The position numbers and the translations under genes were made by a program. A DNA stretch of 64,000 nt, from NCBI RefSeq assembly GCF_003024525.3, contig NZ_CP035934.2:372001-436000 (forward strand), written 5' to 3'. Positions 55,473-63,657 of the stretch are shown piece by piece (position 1 is the stretch's first letter; each line of letters starts with the position of its first letter). The stretch is from Acinetobacter cumulans. GTDB taxonomy: Bacteria; Pseudomonadota; Gammaproteobacteria; Pseudomonadales; Moraxellaceae. The notes beneath the pieces were generated by a model that searched no databases, was not told the origin of the DNA, and saw only the letters and a program-made list of their open reading frames with translations.

Positions 55473-55934
55473 ATGAATATATTTGAAGCTTTACGCCAAA
55501 GTCATGAAAAACAACGCGAACTTGCAGAGCAGTTACTCCATACGTCAGGCGATACACCCGAACGCCGTGAACTGTTTGATCGTTTAAAAAATGAATTATT
55601 TGCCCATGCAGTAGGGGAAGATCGCTATTTATATATTCCACTGATGATGACGGATTCAGGGCTAAACATTAGCCGCCATGCGCTGGCTGAACACCATAAA
55701 ATGGATGAACTCCTCGAGCAGTTGACCGATACTGAATTTAGCAATCCGGGCTGGTTGGCGATTGCCAAAAAGCTGGCAGAAACCGTTCATCATCATTTGC
55801 AAGAAGAGGAGCATGGCTTCTTTCAACAGGCGGGTAAAATATTGGATGCCAAGCAAAAAGAGACTTTGGCAACGCAGTATTTAGCTGAGTATCAAAAATA
55901 TAAAAAAGCAGATAAAGACAGCCTGACAGGATAA
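55473..55934 (+). CDS. Hemerythrin-like (HHE) domain protein
   Basis: A 153 aa four-helix protein. Candidate iron ligands: the His of L-R-Q-S-H-E-K (about 11), L-F-A-H-A-V-G-E-D (about 48-52), L-A-E-H-H-K-M (near 73), and H-H-H-L-Q-E-E-E-H-G (near 109-117). HHE proteins bind a non-haem di-iron site and sense or buffer oxygen, NO or iron. It is monocistronic between two terminators. Confidence 0.85.
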   Translation: MNIFEALRQSHEKQRELAEQLLHTSGDTPERRELFDRLKNELFAHAVGEDRYLYIPLMMTDSGLNISRHALAEHHKMDELLEQLTDTEFSNPGWLAIAKKLAETVHHHLQEEEHGFFQQAGKILDAKQKETLATQYLAEYQKYKKADKDSLTG

Positions 55935-55955
55935 AGATTGAAAAGACTACACATG

Positions 55956-55980
55956 AAAAGAGCGCATGCGCTCTTTTTTT
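55956..55980 (+). terminator. Intrinsic terminator of the hemerythrin-like gene
   Basis: AAAAGAGCG-CATG-CGCTCTTTT with T-tract, 21 bases after the stop. Confidence 0.9.
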
Positions 55981-56015
55981 GAATCAGTGAAAACTGTTGC
56001 GATGGAGAATTAGGC

Positions 56016-56888
56016 TTAACTCGACGGGTTCACTTTTTGCTGTGAGCGCAAGGTTACACCGACTGAAGCAATCATCACGCAAAATAGTGCGATCCACTGC
56101 AATGTTCCAATTTTTTCTCCAAGTAACAACAGGCCAGTTAAGGCAGCTAAGGCTGGAGATAAGCTAGACAGTGTACCGTAACTCAACTTGCTGAGGACTT
56201 TCAGTGCTTTTAAATCCAGCGCATAAGGAATGGCTGTCGCAAGAACTGCAATTGCCAGCGCTTTACCCCAGTATTGTGTTTCTAGCAATGCAGGCGCATC
56301 ACGGTACAAGCCAATAGGCAGTAGGCTAAGTGCAGATAAGGTGATGGCAATGGTCAGAGCATGCATGCCGATATTTTGATGCACAACTTTTTGCCCAAAA
56401 TAAATATAAAAGGCCCAGCATAAGCCAGCACCCAAAGCGCAGGCAGCACCAATGATTGAAAAGTCACTGCCCGAGGTTTGGCCCCAAGGCACCATCAATG
56501 CAATGCCTGTCATGGCCAAGAGCACCCAAATATAGTCGCTACGTCGCTGAATAGAGAGCAGTGCCAGACCGAGTGGGCCAATGAATTCGAGTCCAACAGC
56601 AATCCCTTGTGGGAGCTTGCCCAAAGACATATAAAACAAGACATTCATGAGGCAAAGGGCCGCGCTGTAGCACAGCAGATCATGCCACTTTAAAAAAGAT
56701 AAGCGCTTTAAAATTTGCCATGAGCGAAACATGAAACAGACAATTAAAGAAGCAAAGCACAAGCGTAGAATAGTGACGGACAGGGGATCGAGCACCAGAA
56801 ACAATTGCTTCGCAAAAGATGCGCTAATTTGATAAGAGATCATGGACAGTACCATGAACAAGACTGCAATAAGTTGTGCGTTTGGCAT
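56016..56888 (-). CDS. EamA/RhtA-type exporter (copy 1)
   Basis: A 290 aa inner-membrane protein with ten transmembrane helices in two EamA halves. G-I-A-V-G-L-E-F-I-G-P-L-G near 93-105 and A-L-G-A-G-L-C-W-A are typical of RhtA, the threonine/homoserine exporter. ATG 56888 (M-P-N-A-Q) is chosen because the paralogue also starts M-P-N; GTG 56894 is the alternative. A very similar gene lies at 58993-59868. Confidence 0.85.
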   Translation of the reverse strand: MPNAQLIAVLFMVLSMISYQISASFAKQLFLVLDPLSVTILRLCFASLIVCFMFRSWQILKRLSFLKWHDLLCYSAALCLMNVLFYMSLGKLPQGIAVGLEFIGPLGLALLSIQRRSDYIWVLLAMTGIALMVPWGQTSGSDFSIIGAACALGAGLCWAFYIYFGQKVVHQNIGMHALTIAITLSALSLLPIGLYRDAPALLETQYWGKALAIAVLATAIPYALDLKALKVLSKLSYGTLSSLSPALAALTGLLLLGEKIGTLQWIALFCVMIASVGVTLRSQQKVNPSS

Positions 56889-57077
56889 AGCCACTCTGCA
56901 TCTGAACTGGACTGAACACGTGTGGGCAGTATAGCAAAAATATATTTGGCAAGTGGGCTCAATGGGCTTTGAACTTGCTTGTTATATCATGTGAATAATA
57001 TTGTTCAATTGAACATAATGTAAATAATATCAATAATATGCTGCTTTTTGAAATTATATAAAAACCGAGAAATATAA

Positions 57078-58901
57078 ATGAAATTAAAACAACACGCACA
57101 TGCGGTGATGGTCGCATGTATTTTAGCTGTGCCTTTGGTGGGCTGTGGCTCGGGCTCAGGTGATGGCTCAGGCAATGAAGTAATTGTGGAAAAATCAGTA
57201 AGTGCATTGGTACAAACTGCGACAGGTTCAGCATTGATTGGTGCTGAAATTGGTATCAATGGTCAAAGTTTTACGACCGATGCCTCTGGAAATGCCCAAT
57301 TTAAAGTGAAATTACCACAGAGCACGAAAATGGTTGTGGTCAGCTTTAAAAAAGCAGGATTTATTAGCCAGTCTGTAGAAGTAAAAGTAGATGAACTTGC
57401 ACAGATTTCGGCGAATCTGTTACCGATTAAGCAGACTATGACTGTTGCGAATATTGAAGAAGCACAAGTAATTCAATCTGCTTTTATGAATGCGCAAATT
57501 TCTATTCCTGCCAATGCTTTTGTATTGCCAAATGGACAGCCTGCAACGGGCGCCGTAACGGTTGAATTGACGCCTTGGGATATTCAAAGTAGTGATTTAA
57601 ATGCAATGCCAGCCAATGGTGTGGCAGTTGATGCCAAAGGCAATCCTGCAACATTAATTAGTGCGGGTATGCTAACGGCAACATTTACCGACAGCACAGG
57701 GCAAAAATTACAGCTTAAAACGGGTGTAAGTGCCGATATACAAATGGATTTACCATTGAATAGTGTGAATAACCAAGCCATGACGGTGGGTACCAGTATT
57801 CCAATGTGGTACTTCGATATTACTAAAGGTAAATGGGTTGAAGAAGGTACACCGGGTACTGTCGTGGCATCGCCACTTTCTGCGACAGGCTTAGCAGTAA
57901 AAGCAACTGTAAGTCATTTCTCTACATGGAACTGGGACTTTAAATTTGAAAACCCAGCTTCAGTCAATGTGAAATGTAAGTCAGCAAGCACCTATGTGCC
58001 ATGTCATATTACTGCGCTTGTGGAACTTAAAGATGGTTCTGGTTTGACCAAAACGACGTCTATTTCAGAAAATGGCGTTGATATTATTAATATGCCAACA
58101 GAAGGCCAAATTCACTGGTCAGCTAAAGATACGACAGGCACTTTAATTGGTTCAGTGACTTCACAATTACCAAATGATAAAACCGTGGTGATTGATTTGG
58201 GCATTCCTGCAACCAGTAATAAAGTACAATGTGTGCTTGAAGATGGTACAGCCGTAGAGTGTAGTGGTGAGTTCACTACAAAAGTGGGAACAAGCTATCA
58301 AGCAATCGAGTTTAATGCACCTAAAGAAGGTGTACGCGTGATGAGTGGCTTGAAATCAAGCAATGATTCATTAGTATGGTCAGCGAAAACAGCCATTACT
58401 TTACAAGCTGGGCAGTGGGTACGTTATGTGGGCGCAGCGGTTTCAAATAGCAAAGCCGATGTAAAAATTACCTTAAAAGACAAAGAAATTGTGGCTGCTG
58501 CTCAAGGCCTTGGTTTTTATGTGCAATGTACGTCTGGTTATGATTACAACACAGGTAAATTGAATGTAAGCAATCCACTCTTGGTGGGTAAGCCATGTGA
58601 AATTGAAATGAATGTGTATGTGGATCAATTTAATGCAGCTACGCATAAATTGTATTTTAGTGTGCCGTATGGTGAGAAAAAGCTGATTCATTTACCAAAC
58701 CAATATGCAGGTTTTGCAGGCTTAGATGAAGGCATGATTAGTAGCTTGAGTTTGAAAGGTCGTATGCTACAAGGTACCTATTGTGGATCTAACTGGGCAG
58801 AAGGGTTTAAGCGTGATGCATTGCCAACTTTAATGGTGGCTTTGTATGGTGGTAATGATCCAGTTGAAACTGATACCGCATTCTGTGTAGAACCAAGTTA
58901 A
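57078..58901 (+). CDS. Large surface lipoprotein with carboxypeptidase-regulatory-like N-domain, function unknown
   Basis: A 607 aa lipoprotein: signal peptide with lipobox L-V-G-C and a Gly/Ser linker. Residues about 40-110 form a beta-sandwich like a carboxypeptidase-regulatory domain (G-S-A-L-I-G-A-E-I, T-D-A-S-G-N-A-Q-F, K-K-A-G-F). Residues about 130-295 contain I-P-A-N-A-F, E-L-T-P-W-D, I-P-M-W-Y-F-D and S-H-F-S-T-W-N-W-D, resembling an extracellular beta-rich module found in FAM171/CILP-like proteins. The rest is beta-rich with paired cysteines. It probably faces the cell surface or periplasm. It lies between the two EamA paralogues and has its own terminator. I do not recognise a function. 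Confidence 0.75.
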   Translation: MKLKQHAHAVMVACILAVPLVGCGSGSGDGSGNEVIVEKSVSALVQTATGSALIGAEIGINGQSFTTDASGNAQFKVKLPQSTKMVVVSFKKAGFISQSVEVKVDELAQISANLLPIKQTMTVANIEEAQVIQSAFMNAQISIPANAFVLPNGQPATGAVTVELTPWDIQSSDLNAMPANGVAVDAKGNPATLISAGMLTATFTDSTGQKLQLKTGVSADIQMDLPLNSVNNQAMTVGTSIPMWYFDITKGKWVEEGTPGTVVASPLSATGLAVKATVSHFSTWNWDFKFENPASVNVKCKSASTYVPCHITALVELKDGSGLTKTTSISENGVDIINMPTEGQIHWSAKDTTGTLIGSVTSQLPNDKTVVIDLGIPATSNKVQCVLEDGTAVECSGEFTTKVGTSYQAIEFNAPKEGVRVMSGLKSSNDSLVWSAKTAITLQAGQWVRYVGAAVSNSKADVKITLKDKEIVAAAQGLGFYVQCTSGYDYNTGKLNVSNPLLVGKPCEIEMNVYVDQFNAATHKLYFSVPYGEKKLIHLPNQYAGFAGLDEGMISSLSLKGRMLQGTYCGSNWAEGFKRDALPTLMVALYGGNDPVETDTAFCVEPS

Positions 58902-58925
58902 GGTTGCTATAACTGAGTTGTTTAG

Positions 58926-58961
58926 AACCGCGTTTTGCTTTTCAGTCAAACGCGGTTTTTT
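58926..58961 (+). terminator. Intrinsic terminator of the large lipoprotein gene
   Basis: AACCGCGTTT-N12-AAACGCGGTT stem with six T. It may also serve the convergent EamA gene. Confidence 0.88.
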
Positions 58962-58992
58962 ATTGGTAAAATTAGAATTCAGCAATTTTGGA

Positions 58993-59868
58993 TTAGTTTT
59001 GCGCTGTTTTATGTTTTTGCATTGTGATGGTACAGCCAATGGAAGCGCTAATAATGACAGCAAGCGCCAGCCATTGTGTCCACAATAAATGCTCACCCAA
59101 AAATACAAAACCAGACAAAGCCGCAACAGCAGGTTCTAGACTCATCAGCGTGCCAAAACTTAAGGCGCTTAAATTACGTAGCGCAATCATTTCTAATGTA
59201 AAGGGCAAAGCACTGGCCAATACAGCCAAGCCTATAAAATACAATAAGCTGACGGGTTCAAAGGTATGTGCGGGCATTCCTGCAAATAAGGCCATAGGCA
59301 TTAGCATACACATGCCGACAAACATGCCAAGGCAAACTGTATGATTACCTGAAACGCCAGAAGGTTTTTGGCCTGCAATAATATATAAAGCCCAACATGC
59401 ACCTGCGCCTAAGGCAAGTGCGATGCCAATTGGATCGAGGGTTTGTGCGGCTTGGTCAAAAGGGAATAATAAAATGAGGCCTAAAATGGCAAGGCCAACC
59501 CAGATCAGGTCAAACTTACGACGTATTGCAAACAGTGCAACACTTAATGGACCAATAAATTCAAAAGAGACAGCAATGCCAAGCGGGAGACGATCAAGCG
59601 ACAAGTAAAATAGAATATTCATGCCTGCCAAAGCTAAACCGTAGCTGAGGATGGATGACCATTTTAGCTGTCGAAAATTGATCTGCCAGATTTTAAAAAT
59701 AAGCGCCAAAATTAAAGTACCCAGCAACAAACGCATTGCGGATACGGTCAAAATGGGAAATTGCCCAAAAAGATATTTGGCAAATGAGCCACTACTTTGC
59801 ATGCTGATCATCGCGATGAGTAAGATCAGAGGGGCTTGCACAGTAGGGCTGATTTTAAAATTTGGCAT
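58993..59868 (-). CDS. EamA/RhtA-type exporter (copy 2)
   Basis: A 291 aa ten-helix membrane protein paralogous to the gene at 56016-56888: same layout, with G-I-A-V-S-F-E-F-I-G-P-L-S near 98-110 and A-L-G-A-G-A-C-W-A. An amino acid export role (homoserine/threonine type) is inferred. It is followed on the same strand by the lipoprotein gene terminator. Confidence 0.85.
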   Translation of the reverse strand: MPNFKISPTVQAPLILLIAMISMQSSGSFAKYLFGQFPILTVSAMRLLLGTLILALIFKIWQINFRQLKWSSILSYGLALAGMNILFYLSLDRLPLGIAVSFEFIGPLSVALFAIRRKFDLIWVGLAILGLILLFPFDQAAQTLDPIGIALALGAGACWALYIIAGQKPSGVSGNHTVCLGMFVGMCMLMPMALFAGMPAHTFEPVSLLYFIGLAVLASALPFTLEMIALRNLSALSFGTLMSLEPAVAALSGFVFLGEHLLWTQWLALAVIISASIGCTITMQKHKTAQN

Positions 59869-59940
59869 AAACTAAATTTGATTCGATCACTCGAATAGCG
59901 GGAGAGAGACAATAGCCTAATTTTTAAATGTTACAAAAAT

Positions 59941-59970
59941 AAAAAACCACAGCTTGAAAGCTGTGGTTTT
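59941..59970 (-). terminator. Intrinsic terminator of serA
   Basis: AAAACCACAGC-TTTCAA-GCTGTGGTTTT on the minus strand followed by T-rich sequence, 16 bases after the serA stop. Confidence 0.9.
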
Positions 59971-59985
59971 AAAACCGCAGTAGAA

Positions 59986-61218
59986 TTAGAACAATACGCG
60001 TACGCGGATTGTGCCTTCAACTTCATGCAGTGTATCAAGTGCTTCTTGAGAAGCAGTTGCGTCAACATCCATTACGAGGTAACCAACATCGCCTTTAGTC
60101 ATTAAAGACTGACCAGAAATGTTAATGCCGTGTTCTGCAAACAAGTTGTTGATTTTAGACAACACGCCAGGCACGTTTTTGTGAATGTGAAGCAAACGGT
60201 GTTTGCCTTCAGTCAACGGAAGTGCGATTTCTGGGAAGTTCACAGCAGATAAAGTCATACCTTTATCTGAGTAAGCAACGAATTTTTCACCCACTTCTAA
60301 ACCAATGTTTGCTTGCGCTTCGATGGTTGAACCACCTACGTGCGGTGTCAAAATTACGTTTGGAATGTTGCGTAGTGGAGAAACAAATTCTTCACCGTTT
60401 GCTTTAGGCTCTTTCGGGAATACGTCAACTGCAGCACCAGCAATGTGGCCTGATTTAAGCGCATCAGCAAGGTCTTCAATCACAACACATGTACCACGTG
60501 CAGCATTGATGAAGATTGAACCTTCTTTCATTTGTGCAAATTGTTCTTTGGTCATGAAGTTACGTGTAGACGGAACATCAGGAACGTGTAGAGATACAAC
60601 GTCTGCATTTGCAAGAAGTTCGCCTAGAGTACCTACTTGACGTGCATTACCTAGCGGTAATTTAGTTACTGTGTCGAAGTAAATTACTTTCATACCCATG
60701 CTTTCTGCAAGCACAGAAAGTTGAGAACCGATTGAACCGTAACCAACGATACCTAGAGTCTTACCACGAGTTTCAAACGAACCTACAGCAGATTTGTTCC
60801 AACCGCCTGCATGTGTATCTGTAGATTTTTCAGGTACACGGCGAAGAAGAAGAATCGCTTCAGCAAGTACAAGTTCAGCCACTGAACGAGTATTTGAGTA
60901 TGGTGCGTTAAATACTGGAATACCGCGAACCATCGCAGCGTTCAAGTTCACTTGGTTTGTACCAATACAGAAACAACCCACAGCAATTAGTTTGTTCGCA
61001 GCTTCAAATACTTCTTCAGTAAGTTGTGTACGCGAACGAATACCAATGAAGTGCGCATCTTTGATCGCTTCTTTCAGCGCATCACCCTCAAGCGCTGTTT
61101 TACGGTAATCAATATTTGTGTATCCGGCAGCATTTAATGTGTCGATCGCGTTTTGATGAACGCCTTCTAACAACAAGAAACGAATTTTATCTTTAGGCAA
61201 AGAAAGATGTTGGCTCAT
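59986..61218 (-). CDS. serA: D-3-phosphoglycerate dehydrogenase
   Basis: First step of serine synthesis: oxidises 3-phosphoglycerate with NAD; the family can also reduce 2-oxoglutarate to D-2-hydroxyglutarate. ATG 61218 (M-S-Q-H-L-S) gives 410 aa, the E. coli-type length. NAD motif G-Y-G-S-I-G-S-Q near 159-166, catalytic R-G-T-C-V and the H-x-G-G-S-T segment (T-P-H-V-G-G-S-T) are intact. The C-terminal ACT domain (G-V-L-S-K-I-N) suggests feedback by serine. It is divergent from the D2HGDH-like gene. Confidence 0.97.
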   Translation of the reverse strand: MSQHLSLPKDKIRFLLLEGVHQNAIDTLNAAGYTNIDYRKTALEGDALKEAIKDAHFIGIRSRTQLTEEVFEAANKLIAVGCFCIGTNQVNLNAAMVRGIPVFNAPYSNTRSVAELVLAEAILLLRRVPEKSTDTHAGGWNKSAVGSFETRGKTLGIVGYGSIGSQLSVLAESMGMKVIYFDTVTKLPLGNARQVGTLGELLANADVVSLHVPDVPSTRNFMTKEQFAQMKEGSIFINAARGTCVVIEDLADALKSGHIAGAAVDVFPKEPKANGEEFVSPLRNIPNVILTPHVGGSTIEAQANIGLEVGEKFVAYSDKGMTLSAVNFPEIALPLTEGKHRLLHIHKNVPGVLSKINNLFAEHGINISGQSLMTKGDVGYLVMDVDATASQEALDTLHEVEGTIRVRVLF

Positions 61219-61423
61219 TACGGCTCCGCTACAAAGGCCAAATTTAGTGCGCATATCATAGCATAGCAATTAGGGCTATATACATTTCCTTTATGACGCT
61301 ACAATCGTCTATTTGGGCAAATTTGCTGTCATTAATTGTCGTTGCAGGTCTAATTAACTGTGTAATTTACAAAGTGACATTTACAAAATGCTGATTTCTG
61401 CGGGTTTCCGTTTAAAAATGCCT

Positions 61424-61429
61424 TATAAT
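61424..61429 (+). promoter_or_regulatory. Probable -10 box for the D2HGDH-like gene
   Basis: A perfect TATAAT; the -35 is weak. It would give a leader of roughly 135-140 bases. The whole serA-D2HGDH intergenic region, 61219-61573, has no gene I can support. Confidence 0.4.
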
Positions 61430-61481
61430 ACGACTTCGTGAAAAACGCCAATGCCATATCGTTGGTTTAATCTTCACAATG

Positions 61482-61527
61482 TGTCTAGGTTTTATTCAGC
61501 TAAAAATTGCTAGACAGCGAATAAACC
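61482..61527 (+). other. Potential pseudoknot in the D2HGDH leader
   Basis: Two interleaved pairings: TGTCTAG (61482-61488) with CTAGACA (61510-61516), and GGTTTTATTC (61488-61497) with GAATAAACC (61519-61527, one bulged T). The order a-b-a'-b' is that of an H-type pseudoknot. The ribosome binding region further down contains the palindrome CCTTGCAAGG (61554-61563). No known RNA family was recognised. Confidence 0.35.
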
Positions 61528-61573
61528 GAGGCACCGAACACCACTTGTTTAATCCTTGCAAGGTCTGAAAACG

Positions 61574-62983
61574 ATGAATGCTCCAGTCGCTTTAACCCCA
61601 GAGTTATTGACCCAATTGACCGCTATTGTTGGCGAAAATCGCATTAAAACAGATGCAGATAGTCTCGAAAATTGGGGACGTGACCATACTAAGCACTTCG
61701 ATCCAAATCCATCGGTAATCGTTTTTCCATCAACGACTGAGCAAGTACAAGCAATTGTAAAACTTGCGAACCAATTTAATGTTGCGATCACGCCAAGTGG
61801 CGGTCGTACAGGTTTATCAGCAGGTGCTGTGGCTGCCAACGGTGAAATCGTGGTGAGCATGGACAAGATGAACCAAATTTTGGAATTCTTCCCAGCTGAC
61901 CGCATGGTTCGCGTTCAAGCAGGTGTGGTGACTGAACAACTTCAGAACTATGCCGAAGAACAGGGCATGTACTATCCAGTGGACTTTGCTTCTGCGGGTT
62001 CAAGCCAAATTGGCGGCAACATTGGTACCAATGCTGGCGGTATTAAAGTAATTAAATACGGCATGACACGTAACTGGGTGTTAGGTCTGACTGTAGTCAC
62101 AGGTAAAGGTGACATCCTTCGCTTGAACAAAGGCATGATCAAGAACGCGACGGGTTATGCGCTGCAGCATTTATTCATTGGTGGTGAAGGTACGCTTGGT
62201 TTAGTGACTGAAGCTGAAATTAAGCTTGAGCGCCAGCCACAAGACTTGCAAGTGATGGTCTTGGGTGTACCTGACTTTGAAGCAGTTATGCCAGTACTTC
62301 ATGCTTTCCAAGCAAAAATTGACCTAACTGCATTTGAGTTCTTTGGTGAAGTAGCAATGCAGAAAGTGCTTGCCAACGGCCATGTACAGCGTCCATTTGA
62401 AACGGAATGCCCGTTCTATGTACTTCTTGAATTTGAAGCGCCATTTGAGCCGATTATGGACAAGGCGATGGAAATTTTTGAGCACTGCATGGAACAAGGT
62501 TGGGTACATGATGGCGTGATGAGCCAAAGCCTAGACCAAGTGCATAGCTTATGGCGTTTACGTGAAGATATTTCTGAGTCAATCGCGCCATTTACGCCGT
62601 ACAAAAACGACATTTCAGTACTTATTACACACGTACCTGCGTTTATTAAAGAAATTGATGCAATTGTTGCAGACAACTACCCAGACTTTGAAATCTGCTG
62701 GTTCGGTCATATTGGTGACGGCAACTTGCACTTGAACATTTTAAAACCTGAGAATTTAACGAAAGATGAATTCTTTGGTAAATGCCAAGTGGTGAACAAG
62801 TACGTATTTGAAACTGTGAAAAAATACGACGGTTCAATTTCTGCAGAACACGGTGTAGGTATGACGAAGAAGCCATACTTAGACTACACGCGTTCAGCGG
62901 AAGAAATTGAATACATGAAAGCGCTTAAGCAAGTATTTGACCCGCAAGGCATTATGAACCCAGGTAAATTGTTTGATCTTTAA
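61574..62983 (+). CDS. FAD-linked D-2-hydroxyglutarate dehydrogenase-like oxidoreductase
   Basis: A 469 aa flavoprotein of the D-lactate/glycolate/D-2-hydroxyglutarate dehydrogenase family. The FAD-binding PCMH part has P-S-G-G-R-T-G-L-S-A-G and G-G-N-I-G-T-N-A-G-G; the C-terminal part has W-F-G-H-I-G-D-G-N-L-H-L-N and S-A-E-H-G-V-G-M, carrying metal and substrate ligands. ATG 61574 (M-N-A-P-V) with AAGG upstream. A D2HGDH next to serA in Pseudomonas recycles the D-2-hydroxyglutarate that SerA makes; the same layout here supports that function. Glycolate oxidase or D-lactate dehydrogenase remain possible. Confidence 0.82.
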   Translation: MNAPVALTPELLTQLTAIVGENRIKTDADSLENWGRDHTKHFDPNPSVIVFPSTTEQVQAIVKLANQFNVAITPSGGRTGLSAGAVAANGEIVVSMDKMNQILEFFPADRMVRVQAGVVTEQLQNYAEEQGMYYPVDFASAGSSQIGGNIGTNAGGIKVIKYGMTRNWVLGLTVVTGKGDILRLNKGMIKNATGYALQHLFIGGEGTLGLVTEAEIKLERQPQDLQVMVLGVPDFEAVMPVLHAFQAKIDLTAFEFFGEVAMQKVLANGHVQRPFETECPFYVLLEFEAPFEPIMDKAMEIFEHCMEQGWVHDGVMSQSLDQVHSLWRLREDISESIAPFTPYKNDISVLITHVPAFIKEIDAIVADNYPDFEICWFGHIGDGNLHLNILKPENLTKDEFFGKCQVVNKYVFETVKKYDGSISAEHGVGMTKKPYLDYTRSAEEIEYMKALKQVFDPQGIMNPGKLFDL

Positions 62984-63002
62984 TTTAAAAGATTAAGAAT
63001 TT

Positions 63003-63029
63003 AAAACGCATCTTCGGATGCGTTTTTTT
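63003..63029 (+). terminator. Intrinsic terminator of the D2HGDH-like gene
   Basis: AAAACGCATC-TTCG-GATGCGTTTT hairpin with stable UUCG loop and T-tract, 20 bases after the stop. Confidence 0.93.
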
Positions 63030-63191
63030 ATGGAACGTGCGACATCCTTACCGCACTCGCGTATCTTGCACTTGTATTATCTAAAACTGAATTTGGTGCA
63101 GAAGCAGCGGAGCTTACATTTACCAAATAGAGTAAGCGGGCAGAACAAGGCATCATGCGCTGTATGGATGTTTGTTTATTTGGATATAAAG

Positions 63192-63572
63192 ATGAAAACA
63201 AGTCTGATGACAGCTGCAGCAGTATGTGCGCTGATGTTTACAGGTTGCGCGACCACACAAAAAATTGCCAATAAAGTGAATTTGGGCGGTTCGGATACGC
63301 CATTGGCTCAAGTACTAAAAGAGCGTGATGATTTGCGTAAGGAATTAACTACGGTTGAAATCCGTCAGTACTTTAACCGTGTGGAGTCGCCAACGGCCGC
63401 TGAAGTGAAAGTGACTGAAACGGGTTTAATGGATGATTCTGTAAAGTCGGTTCGTACGGTGTACCGTTTTAAAAATGTAGATGGGCAGTGGAATAGAGTG
63501 GGTACGTCTAAAGAGTTCCAATGCTATCGCGGTAAAAATTCCAAGGCTTTTCAAACAGCGAAATGCCCTTAA
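63192..63572 (+). CDS. Small lipoprotein of unknown function
   Basis: A 126 aa protein, start at ATG 63192 with GGAT upstream. The reading frame is open far upstream (to 63018), but that stretch crosses the terminator before it. Signal peptide with lipobox F-T-G-C (cysteine near 19). The mature part has a short charged helix (L-K-E-R-D-D-L-R-K-E-L) and a beta-rich end with two cysteines (F-Q-C-Y and T-A-K-C-P). No recognised domain. Confidence 0.75.
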   Translation: MKTSLMTAAAVCALMFTGCATTQKIANKVNLGGSDTPLAQVLKERDDLRKELTTVEIRQYFNRVESPTAAEVKVTETGLMDDSVKSVRTVYRFKNVDGQWNRVGTSKEFQCYRGKNSKAFQTAKCP

Positions 63573-63616
63573 TAAATCTTTGATTTATGGTTGAAAAATA
63601 GGCAGGAATGCCTCAT

Positions 63617-63648
63617 AAAAAGCGTATCAGTTGATGCGCTTTTTTTTG
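63617..63648 (+). terminator. Intrinsic terminator of the small lipoprotein gene
   Basis: AAAAGCGTATCA-GT-TGATGCGCTTTTTTTT, stem with one G-U pair and a run of eight T. Confidence 0.85.
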
Positions 63649-63657
63649 GGGTGAATA

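Noticed and set aside
57005..57259. 84- and 91-codon minus-strand frames over the lipoprotein start
   Set aside because: They overlap the signal peptide region of the convincing plus-strand lipoprotein gene.
61549..61905. 118-codon open frame antisense to the D2HGDH-like gene
   Set aside because: Runs across the conserved FAD-binding region of the opposite strand; shadow frame.
63018..63191. Longer N-terminus for the small lipoprotein
   Set aside because: It would begin in the terminator of the preceding gene and lose the signal peptide and lipobox at the N-terminus.
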